Of a stretch of 39,001 nt of DNA, positions 1-7,568 are shown in pieces. The notes below the pieces were generated by a model. It had not been told where the DNA came from and searched no databases. It saw only the letters and a program-made list of their open reading frames with translations. This DNA comes from Pirellulales bacterium. GTDB taxonomy: Bacteria; Planctomycetota; Planctomycetia; Pirellulales; JADZDJ01. The stretch is from the NCBI GenBank assembly GCA_035656635.1, contig DASRSD010000003.1, forward strand, positions 1-39,001, given 5' to 3'. Position 1 is the stretch's first letter. Each line of letters starts with the position of its first letter. The translations under genes and the position numbers were made by a program.

Positions 1-2182
1 CGCCGACGAAGTGGTGGGAGCGTATCGCGATTTTGAATTCAACATTTCGTCTGCGGTGAATCGGTCGGATTCCAATTTGTTGCAAGTAGAAGTATTCCCG
101 CCAGAAAAAAACGACTTGGCCATCACCTTCGTCGATTGGGCGCCCAAACCGCCGGATCAAAACATGGGCCTATGGCAGGAAGTTGAGCTGCGCACCAGCG
201 GCCCGGCGGCATTGCGTTACCCATGCGTCTTGACCGATTTAGATGTGCCGTCGTTGAAAACCGCTCGGCTCACGGTGCGAGCCGATATCGCGAATCCTAC
301 CGATCACCCTGTGACTGTCGAACTGCGCGGCAGCATCGAACGAATTCGATTTTCGCAGCAAGTGAAACTGGCGCCTCAAGAAATCAAAACGGTTAGCTTT
401 TTGCCGGACGATTTTCCGCAGCTGGTGATCGACAAGCCGCGTATTTGGTGGCCTTGGCAATTGGGCCGGCCGGAAATGTACACGTTGGAATTGGAAGCGG
501 CGGTCGAAGGCACAGTTTCCGATCTAGTTTCGGTCGACTTCGGCATTCGTCAAGTGAATTCGCGCCTGGAAAACGGGGCGCGGCTGTTTACCGTCAATGG
601 CGTTGACTTGCTCATTTTAGGTGGCGGGTATGCACCCGATTTGCTGCAACGCCGGACGCTGGCGGACCAACCCGATTGGCAGGCCGATCAAATTCGTTAC
701 CTGCGCGACATGAATCTCAACACCGTCCGCCTGGAAGGCAAGCTGGAAGATGACGCGTTTTACGATTTGTGCGATCGGCATGGGATTTTGGTCATGGCCG
801 GTTGGTGCTGCTGCTCGCCCTGGGAGCAATGGAAGAATTGGAAGCAGGAACAATCGACCGTGGCCACGGAATCGCTGAAATATCAGATTCGTCGGGCGCG
901 CAACCATCCCTCCCTGCTGGCTTGGCTCAACGGCAGCGATAATCCGCCGCCGGAAAAAATCGAGCAGCAGTATTTAGCCATTGAAGAGCAATTGAAATGG
1001 CCTTGTCCCACTATTTCTAGTGCGACAGATAAAAAATCCGCCGCCTCGGAGCCCACGGGCGTGAAAATGCTGGGGCCTTATAAATGGGTGCCGCCCATTT
1101 TTTGGCTCACCGACAAAAAGACAGGCGGCGCTTGGGGGTTCAATACCGAAGTTGGGCCTGGGGCAGTTCCCCCGCCGCTGGAAAGCTTGGAAGCCATGCT
1201 GCCTGCGGAGCATCGCTGGCCGATGGATAAAGTTTGGGACTTTCATTGTGGCGGCAGCGAATTTAAAAGCATTCGCGATTTTACTCACGCACTGGATGAA
1301 CGCTTCGGCAAATCGACCGGCCTGGCCGATTTCGCTTGGAAAGCACAGGCCCAGGCGTATGAAACTATCCGCGCGATGTACGAAGGCTTCCGTGCAAACA
1401 AGTTTGCCGCAACCGGCGAAATTCAGTGGATGCTCAATAACGCGTGGCCATCGATGATTTGGCATTTGTATGACTACTACCTGCGGCCCGGCGCTGCATA
1501 CTTTGCCACCAAGGTCGCTTGCGAGCCATTGCATGTGCTGTATCGCTACGATAACCACGCGATTGTGCTGGCGAACGATTCGCTTACGCCATTCAAAAAC
1601 TTGACGGTGGCGGCGGAAATTTATGATATTGCCAGCCAACGGCAATCTCGGCACGAAGCAACATGCACGGTTGCAGCGAACGCCGCCACGACCGCCTTTA
1701 CCCTGCCGCAGCCGGAAAGCATTTCGACGACGTATTTTTTGCGGCTGTTGGTCACAGATGCAGCGGGCAAAGTTCTTAGCGTGAATTCTTATTGGCTTTC
1801 GACGAAGCCCGACGTGCTGGATTTTAAGAAATCGACCTGGAACATCACTCCCTGCACGTCGTTCGCTGATTACGCGCAATTGGCAAATTTGCCGCCGGCG
1901 CAGCTGAATTTGGAATCCATCGGCATAGACCAGCGTGACCAGGAAAGCGTGGCAAATTTCCGCGTAACAAACGCTTCCGATGCCATCGCGCTTTTGGTTC
2001 GATTGAAAATCAACAAGCAGGCCCACGGAACGGAATTGCTGCCGATCCGGTGGCAAGACAATTACTTCATGTTGTTGCCTGGAGAAAAACGTGAGATTGC
2101 GGCGCGGTATCGCACTTCCGATTTAGCCGGCGCGGAATCGGTTCCTTCCGTCGATTGCTTTAACAACGGTCGCAAATCGTAA
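1..2182 (+). CDS. GH2 exo-beta-D-glucosaminidase-like glycoside hydrolase (5' end outside window)
   Basis: The reading frame is open to the left edge, so the N-terminus lies outside the window; a GTG at 11 is unlikely to be the true start. The visible ~726 residues cover the Ig-like and TIM-barrel domains of glycoside hydrolase family 2, then a C-terminal beta-sandwich. Counting from the GTG at 11, the usual GH2 'NE' acid/base site reads NGSDNPP (Asp310), and the nucleophile Glu380 sits in FNTEVGPG. An Asp acid/base with a Glu about 70 residues later is the known arrangement of CsxA-type exo-beta-D-glucosaminidases (Asp469/Glu541). The stretches VRLEGKLEDD, GWCCCSPWEQW and WMLNNAWPSMIWHLYDYY also fit that subfamily. 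The likely role is trimming glucosamine or related residues from the non-reducing end of chitosan-like or other glycans. A beta-mannosidase or another GH2 activity is the main alternative. Confidence 0.8.
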   Translation, partial: ADEVVGAYRDFEFNISSAVNRSDSNLLQVEVFPPEKNDLAITFVDWAPKPPDQNMGLWQEVELRTSGPAALRYPCVLTDLDVPSLKTARLTVRADIANPTDHPVTVELRGSIERIRFSQQVKLAPQEIKTVSFLPDDFPQLVIDKPRIWWPWQLGRPEMYTLELEAAVEGTVSDLVSVDFGIRQVNSRLENGARLFTVNGVDLLILGGGYAPDLLQRRTLADQPDWQADQIRYLRDMNLNTVRLEGKLEDDAFYDLCDRHGILVMAGWCCCSPWEQWKNWKQEQSTVATESLKYQIRRARNHPSLLAWLNGSDNPPPEKIEQQYLAIEEQLKWPCPTISSATDKKSAASEPTGVKMLGPYKWVPPIFWLTDKKTGGAWGFNTEVGPGAVPPPLESLEAMLPAEHRWPMDKVWDFHCGGSEFKSIRDFTHALDERFGKSTGLADFAWKAQAQAYETIRAMYEGFRANKFAATGEIQWMLNNAWPSMIWHLYDYYLRPGAAYFATKVACEPLHVLYRYDNHAIVLANDSLTPFKNLTVAAEIYDIASQRQSRHEATCTVAANAATTAFTLPQPESISTTYFLRLLVTDAAGKVLSVNSYWLSTKPDVLDFKKSTWNITPCTSFADYAQLANLPPAQLNLESIGIDQRDQESVANFRVTNASDAIALLVRLKINKQAHGTELLPIRWQDNYFMLLPGEKREIAARYRTSDLAGAESVPSVDCFNNGRKS

Positions 2183-2223
2183 GCGATTGCGACGAAACTC
2201 GAAGCATTTCCGGCAAAAAAGAA

Positions 2224-2253
2224 AGCCGCTGGAACTGCCCGATTCCAGCGGCT
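2224..2253 (-). terminator. Perfect 11-bp stem hairpin, terminator-like when read on the minus strand
   Basis: AGCCGCTGGAA (2224-2234) pairs perfectly with TTCCAGCGGCT (2243-2253) around an 8-nt loop. The plus strand has an A-rich tract just before it (about 2214-2224) and no T-run after it. The hairpin-plus-U-tract form therefore appears only on the minus strand. It may still help end the GH2 transcript, but by sequence it would stop antisense transcription from the right. Confidence 0.55.
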
Positions 2254-2479
2254 CTTGGAACCCGTCCGGCTAAAGAAGAGTCCCATGCACGCAGAATCGG
2301 TCGCTTAATCTGGCGCAGTTGATGGAAACTTCTCCGGCGATCGAACGATGCGGAAGGCCGCACGGCAGAACATCCTTATTCCCGCGCGCAGAGAGGAATT
2401 CCTCCGCACTTGCAAATTTTGGCCAAGCTCATCCGCTTACGTGTGCTCTAATTTTCGCTCGCAAATTGCGTTTAAGCGA

Positions 2480-2485
2480 TATAAT
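2480..2485 (+). promoter_or_regulatory. Candidate -10 element for the RND efflux operon
   Basis: A consensus TATAAT lies about 120 bp before the adaptor start. No good -35 hexamer is seen at 16-19 bp spacing, so the promoter would need an activator, another sigma factor, or may be a chance match. Confidence 0.3.
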
Positions 2486-2603
2486 CGGAACTGATGTCGA
2501 CGGCGAGCATCGCGTGATGGCAATTCGCAACCTATATCCATAGGTAGGTTTACCGTGTTAAGCCTGGTATTTACGACGTCTTGTGCTGCCTCAAGAACCT
2601 GCT

Positions 2604-3920
2604 ATGTCTGGAACTATTGGCAATTACCCGTTTGCGCCGCCGTTACGTGCAGCCGTCGCTGTTTTTCTCTACAGCGCGCTGGCGTGCTTCGCGCTGCTGG
2701 TGAGCGGTTGCGAAGAAGAGCACACAGCCGCATCGACCGCAGAAAAGCCGGCGCTGGTGCGAGTGCAGCAGCCGGTGACGAAATCCGTCACCGATTACGA
2801 GTATTTTACCGGCCGCAGCCAAGCCCCCTATTCGCTTGACGTGCGCTGCAAAGTGAATGGTTATTTGGTCCGCTGGAACTACGATGCCAAGAGCGATCAG
2901 CTCCCGCTGAAGGATTTTAATTTCGTCGTTGGCCAGGAAGTGAAGCGCGACCAAGTGCTGTTCAAAATCGATCCCCGCCCTTACCAGGCAACTTACGATC
3001 AGGCGGTCGCTCAAGTGAATTTGGCTAAGGCCCAATTGCAATTGGCCCAGGCTGATTATTCCAGGGCGTTAGTTGTTTCCAAAACGCCCGGCGCCATTAG
3101 CGCGCAAGATGTCGATAAATACTTAGCCGCCCAATCTAAAGCGGAAGCCGAAGTGGCGGCGCAACAAGCCAGTGCTGAATCCGCCCTGTTGAATTTGCAA
3201 TTCACCGACGTGAAAACCGACATCGAGGGCATCGTCAGCCGGAACTTGCTGTCGGTGGGCAACCTGGTCGAAGCGAACACGCTGCTGACAACCGTCGTCT
3301 CGCAAGACCCGATGTATGCCTACTTCGACGTCGACGAAATCACGCGGGAGCGAATCGCCACGCTGATGCGCGAAGGAAAGCTGGAATCGGCTCGTGAAGG
3401 GAATAAGTATGCCAAATACCCTGTCGATTTGGGACTGACCGGCGGCGAAACTTATCCGTACACGGCGTATATCGATTTTGTCAACAATCAAATCGATCCC
3501 ACCACAGGCACGCTGCAAGTGCGCGGCATGATTGATAATCCCAAGCCACCGGTCGGTCCACGCGTGTTTGTGCCTGGCATGTTTTTACGGGTGCGGCTGC
3601 CCATTGGCGATGCGCATCCGGCGCTCTTGGTGCCGCAAGCCGCCGTTGGGACGGACCAATCGCAAAAATACGTGTTTGTGGCGAATCAGGAAAATATTGT
3701 CGAATACCGGCCAATTAAAGTCGGCGAGGTGCAAGCCGACAATTTGCAAATAGCTCTCCCGGAACAAATTATGCGCGAAGCCAATGGCATTCGCATCGCC
3801 AAGCCCGATGAAAAGGGCGCCGAACCCAGCCTCACGTCCAGCGACCGCGTAATCGTTGGCGGCCTGCAACGAATTCGTCCAGGAATGAAGGTCGAAATTC
3901 AGCCGCCAGAAGCAAAGTAA
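2604..3920 (+). CDS. RND efflux periplasmic adaptor (membrane fusion lipoprotein, AcrA/MexA-like)
   Basis: This is the periplasmic adaptor that bridges the RND permease encoded next to an outer-membrane channel. From ATG 2604 (438 aa) there is a lipoprotein signal with lipobox V-S-G-C and Cys36 as the lipidation site. Next come a split lipoyl/barrel-sandwich domain, an alpha-helical coiled-coil hairpin at about residues 127-205 (Ala/Gln-rich heptads such as LAKAQLQLAQADYSRA), a beta-barrel domain around 'VVSQDPMYAYFDVDE', and a C-terminal membrane-proximal domain. A GTG at 2583 in the same frame would add seven residues; ATG 2604 gives a more typical signal peptide, though neither has a strong Shine-Dalgarno. 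The permease starts 46 bp downstream, so the two are very likely co-transcribed. Confidence 0.93.
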   Translation: MSGTIGNYPFAPPLRAAVAVFLYSALACFALLVSGCEEEHTAASTAEKPALVRVQQPVTKSVTDYEYFTGRSQAPYSLDVRCKVNGYLVRWNYDAKSDQLPLKDFNFVVGQEVKRDQVLFKIDPRPYQATYDQAVAQVNLAKAQLQLAQADYSRALVVSKTPGAISAQDVDKYLAAQSKAEAEVAAQQASAESALLNLQFTDVKTDIEGIVSRNLLSVGNLVEANTLLTTVVSQDPMYAYFDVDEITRERIATLMREGKLESAREGNKYAKYPVDLGLTGGETYPYTAYIDFVNNQIDPTTGTLQVRGMIDNPKPPVGPRVFVPGMFLRVRLPIGDAHPALLVPQAAVGTDQSQKYVFVANQENIVEYRPIKVGEVQADNLQIALPEQIMREANGIRIAKPDEKGAEPSLTSSDRVIVGGLQRIRPGMKVEIQPPEAK

Positions 3921-3966
3921 TTGCCACGGATTGAACTTCTAAACTCACGGCCCGCATTGCCCGTCC

Positions 3967-6900
3967 ATGTTCGCCAAATTCTTCATCGAGCGCCCGATTT
4001 TCGCGTGGGTGATTTCGATTGTCATTATTTTGCTGGGGCTGGTTGCGGCGATTTCGCTGCCGATTGCTCAGTATCCCAACATCACGCCTCCCAGCGTGCA
4101 AGTGACCGCCAGCTATCCGGGCGCGAATGCGCAAGTGGTGGCCGACAGCGTGGCCGCCCCCATTGAACAGCAGGTGAACGGTGTCGAACGAATGCTGTAC
4201 ATGTCGTCGCAATGCACCAACGACGGCAGTTACACGCTCACCGTCACGTTCGAGCTGGGCACCGATTTGAACATTGCGCAAGTACTCGTGCAAAACCGCG
4301 TGGCCTTGGCCATGGCGCAATTGCCCGAGCAGGTGCAACTGCAGGGCGTGAACACCAATAAGCAATCGCCGGCCATTCTGCTGGCAGTGAATTTGATCTC
4401 GCCTGACGGCCGCTATGACAATTTGTATTTGAGCAACTACGCCACGATTCAAATCAAGGACGAGCTGTTGCGAATCAACGGCGTTGGCAACATCAATTAT
4501 TTGGGCGAGCGCGATTACAGCATGCGCGTATGGCTCAACCCCGATAAAATGGCCGACCGCAACATCGCCACGGAAGATGTCATCAATGCGGTAAAAAATC
4601 AAAACGTGCAAGTGGCCGCCGGCACCATCGGGCAAGACCCGGTTCCTAAGGGACAGCAATTTCAGTTGACCATGTCCACGCTCGGCCGGCTGATGGATGT
4701 CAACGAATTCGGCAACATCATCATCAAAACCAATCAGGGAGACAATCTTCAAGGGCGCTCCTCGGCAGCCGTGGTTCGGCTCAAAGATGTAGCCCGCATT
4801 CAACTCGATTCGCAGCAATACACGCAGCAGTGTCGTTTAGATCAGCAGCCTTCCGTGGCGCTGGCGGTGTTTCAACTACCCGGCTCCAACGCGCTGGACG
4901 TGGGCAACAGCGTGAAGCGCAAAATGCGCGAGCTGAAGAAGCGTTTTCCGCCGGGGTTGGATTACAAAATCGTTTACGACACCACGCCGTTTATCACGGA
5001 ATCGATGTGGGAAGTTGTTAAGACGCTGTTCGAAGCCTTGATTTTGGTGGCGATTGTCGTGCTGTTTTTCCTGCAGGATTGGAAAGCAATGATCCTGCCG
5101 ATGATCGACGTGCCCGTTTCGCTGATCGGGACGCTGGCCGTGATGGCCGTCATGGGGTTCAGCCTGAACAATATTTCGCTGTTCGGGTTGGTGCTGGCGA
5201 TTGGCATTGTGGTCGACGACGCCATTGTGGTGCTGGAAAACGTGGAGCGCTGGATCGCCAAAGGCTACGATCCAAAAACGGCCACCATCAACGCGATGAA
5301 CGAAATCACCGGTTCGATTGTGGCCATTACGCTGGTGCTGACGAGCGTCTTTTTGCCCAGCGCATTTCTGCCGGGCATTGTCGGACAGTTTTACAAGCAG
5401 TTCGCGCTAACGATTTCGGCAGCCATGATTATTTCCGCCATCAACGCCATGACGCTAACCCCCTCACGGGCCGTGTCGGTATTCAAAACGGAGAAGAAAG
5501 AAGAAGGCGGCCACGAACACGTGCGCGAAGCGCTACCGTGGTGGATTTTTGTGCTGCTTGGGTTTGTGAGCCTTCATTACCTACAACCTATCGTGGCAGA
5601 TTATTTACACGTGCCAGTAGGTGACGCCGCTGCTGATTCAGATGTATCCATGTCCCAACTTGCACAAGTCGACTTTCTGTCGTTCTTACCAGGAGCAATT
5701 GGCGGATTGATCTTCGGTTGGTTCCTGATTCGGCCCATCAATTATGTGCTGGGCAAAATTTTCCGTGGCTTCAACGTCGTGTTCGATAAAATTACCGTCG
5801 CCTACGGCTGGACCATTGGCCGCGGGCTGCGAATCTGCTTGCTTGTGTTGTGCGCGTACGGCGCATTGCTGTATGCCACGTACTGGAGCATGGGGCACGC
5901 ACCGACTGGATTTTTGCCCGAACAGGATCAGGGTTATTTGCTGGTCAACGTGATGCTGCCCGATTCGGCGTCGCTGGAACGCACGCAGGCCGTGATGAGT
6001 AAGCTCGATAAACTGGCACTAGGGGGCGATTTCGACGGCAAGCATTTCGACGCAATTCCCGGCGTCGATCACACGCTGAGCGTGGCCGGCCAATCGATTT
6101 TGCTGAGCGCCAACGGCTCCAACTGGGGTTCCATATTCGTCATTCTCTCGCCGTTCGACAAGCGAAAAACACACGCCGAATATGACGCCGTCATTGCCGA
6201 AAAGCTTCGCAAGCTGTGTGCTGACGAAATTGACGAAGCTGTGATCAGCGTGTTCCGCGCACCGCCCATTCAAGGCTTAGGCAACGCCGGCGGGTTCCAA
6301 ATGCAGGTCGAGCAGCGCGGCTTTGTCGATTTGATGGCATTGCAAAACGCCACCCTGGAGTTATGCCGCCAAGCCAACGCTGACGCGCTGCATCGGTTGA
6401 TTGACGTGTTCACCATGTTTCGAGCCAACACGCCGCAAATATTTGTCGATATCAACCGCACTAAGTGCGAATCGCTGATGGTGCCCGTGCAAGATGTGTT
6501 CAACGCGATGCAAACCTACATGGGCGGTTATTACGTCAACCTGTTCAATTTATTCGGCCGCACATGGCAGGTGAATTTGATGGCCGAGGGAGATTTTCGC
6601 ACCGCCGCCCGACAAGTCGGCCAACTTAAGGTGCGCAACAAACTCGGACAAATGGTGCCCTTGGCCACGCTAGCCACCGTGCGCGACCAAGGGGGCCCGG
6701 CCATGTACATGCGCTACAACATGTATCCGACGGCCGCCGTGAATGGAAACCCCGCGCCGGGAGTCAGCTCGGGCCAAGCCATTGGCCTGATGCAAAGCTT
6801 GTGCGACAAGCTGGGCCTGCCGTACGAGTGGACCACCATCACCTTCATGCAACTGCTGCCGGCGAAAATTGGCATGTTGCTGGTGCCGGCGGCGCTGTTG

Positions 6901-7521
6901 GGGTTGTTCGTCTTCGGCTTTGGAGCCGTGCTGGTATTTTTGGTGCTGGCTGCCAAGTACGAAAGCTGGGCGCTCCCGTTGTCAGTGATTTTAGTTGTGC
7001 CCATGTGCTTGCTCTGCTCTGTCGTGGGCATGATGATTGCGAAGCTGCCGGTTGATATTTTCGTGCAAATTGGTTACCTGGTGCTGGTGGGCATGGCGGC
7101 GAAAAACGCGATTTTAATTGTCGAATTCGCGCAGCAGCAACGGGCGATGGGCAAGAACTTGTACGACGCTGCCGTGGAAGCTTGCCGCTTGCGATTGCGG
7201 CCCATCATTATGACCAGCTTCGCGTTCATCTTGGGTGTTGTACCGTTGATTTTGGCTCACGGCGCCGGCGCCGAAATGCGCATTTCGCTTGGCACCGCTG
7301 TGTTTTCCGGCATGATTGGCGTGACGACGTTCGGGCTGTTGCTCACGCCGGTGTTCTACTATTCGCTGATGTATCGCCAAGCCCGAAAAGAGACTGCTGC
7401 TGCCAAGCAGACTACTGTCATCACGGTGGGTGCAACTGCGCCGCCGCCGACAGCACATGACGGCATTATTCCAGCGGGAGCCGTTACCAAGACCGACCGT
7501 GGTTCCTCCACCGGCGCATAG
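3967..7521 (+). CDS. RND efflux permease, HAE1 family (AcrB/MexB-like), with an extra membrane segment
   Basis: This is the proton-driven inner-membrane pump of the tripartite system. The start MFAKFFIERPIFAWV is classic for HAE1 permeases. The proton-relay residues are present: Asp417-Asp418 in GIVVDDAIVVLENVER (AcrB D407/D408) and Lys1046 in GMAAKNAILIVEF (AcrB K940). At 1184 aa it is about 135 residues longer than AcrB. Much of the excess is at about residues 508-595, after the sixth membrane segment (LTPSRAVSVF). There a charged, His-containing stretch is followed by two hydrophobic segments (around LPWWIFVLLGFVSL and GAIGGLIFGWFLI), so the insert should cross the membrane twice and keep the topology. 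The C-terminus also has a Thr/Ala/Pro-rich tail. No outer-membrane gene follows on the same strand; the converging NodT gene is the likely partner. Confidence 0.95.
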   Translation: MFAKFFIERPIFAWVISIVIILLGLVAAISLPIAQYPNITPPSVQVTASYPGANAQVVADSVAAPIEQQVNGVERMLYMSSQCTNDGSYTLTVTFELGTDLNIAQVLVQNRVALAMAQLPEQVQLQGVNTNKQSPAILLAVNLISPDGRYDNLYLSNYATIQIKDELLRINGVGNINYLGERDYSMRVWLNPDKMADRNIATEDVINAVKNQNVQVAAGTIGQDPVPKGQQFQLTMSTLGRLMDVNEFGNIIIKTNQGDNLQGRSSAAVVRLKDVARIQLDSQQYTQQCRLDQQPSVALAVFQLPGSNALDVGNSVKRKMRELKKRFPPGLDYKIVYDTTPFITESMWEVVKTLFEALILVAIVVLFFLQDWKAMILPMIDVPVSLIGTLAVMAVMGFSLNNISLFGLVLAIGIVVDDAIVVLENVERWIAKGYDPKTATINAMNEITGSIVAITLVLTSVFLPSAFLPGIVGQFYKQFALTISAAMIISAINAMTLTPSRAVSVFKTEKKEEGGHEHVREALPWWIFVLLGFVSLHYLQPIVADYLHVPVGDAAADSDVSMSQLAQVDFLSFLPGAIGGLIFGWFLIRPINYVLGKIFRGFNVVFDKITVAYGWTIGRGLRICLLVLCAYGALLYATYWSMGHAPTGFLPEQDQGYLLVNVMLPDSASLERTQAVMSKLDKLALGGDFDGKHFDAIPGVDHTLSVAGQSILLSANGSNWGSIFVILSPFDKRKTHAEYDAVIAEKLRKLCADEIDEAVISVFRAPPIQGLGNAGGFQMQVEQRGFVDLMALQNATLELCRQANADALHRLIDVFTMFRANTPQIFVDINRTKCESLMVPVQDVFNAMQTYMGGYYVNLFNLFGRTWQVNLMAEGDFRTAARQVGQLKVRNKLGQMVPLATLATVRDQGGPAMYMRYNMYPTAAVNGNPAPGVSSGQAIGLMQSLCDKLGLPYEWTTITFMQLLPAKIGMLLVPAALLGLFVFGFGAVLVFLVLAAKYESWALPLSVILVVPMCLLCSVVGMMIAKLPVDIFVQIGYLVLVGMAAKNAILIVEFAQQQRAMGKNLYDAAVEACRLRLRPIIMTSFAFILGVVPLILAHGAGAEMRISLGTAVFSGMIGVTTFGLLLTPVFYYSLMYRQARKETAAAKQTTVITVGATAPPPTAHDGIIPAGAVTKTDRGSSTGA

Positions 7522-7553
7522 CTGACGGCTTAAGATGCGGTCCTAAAAGCGCC

Positions 7554-7568
7554 GCGCTAAATTAGCGC
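7554..7568. terminator. Short inverted repeat between convergent efflux genes
   Basis: GCGCTAA and TTAGCGC flank a single A, overlapping the TAA stop of the minus-strand outer-membrane gene. It could form a compact bidirectional hairpin in the 40-bp convergent gap, but no T-tract follows on either strand, so its role is uncertain. Confidence 0.25.

Larger units (their letters stand above)
2183..2603. other. Intergenic region between GH2 gene and RND operon
   Basis: This 420-bp stretch has no supported gene. It holds a strong hairpin just after the GH2 stop (2224-2253) and a TATAAT hexamer at 2480-2485 that may drive the efflux operon. The short ORFs on both strands here lack ribosome-binding sites and family resemblance. 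Confidence 0.6.

Noticed and set aside
974-2056. 360-codon minus-strand open frame
   Set aside because: It lies wholly inside the GH2 gene, is rich in Arg, Cys and His as antisense frames of GC-rich genes are, and has no recognisable domain.
3832-4818. 328-codon minus-strand open frame
   Set aside because: It is antisense to the RND adaptor end and permease start, both of which are certain.
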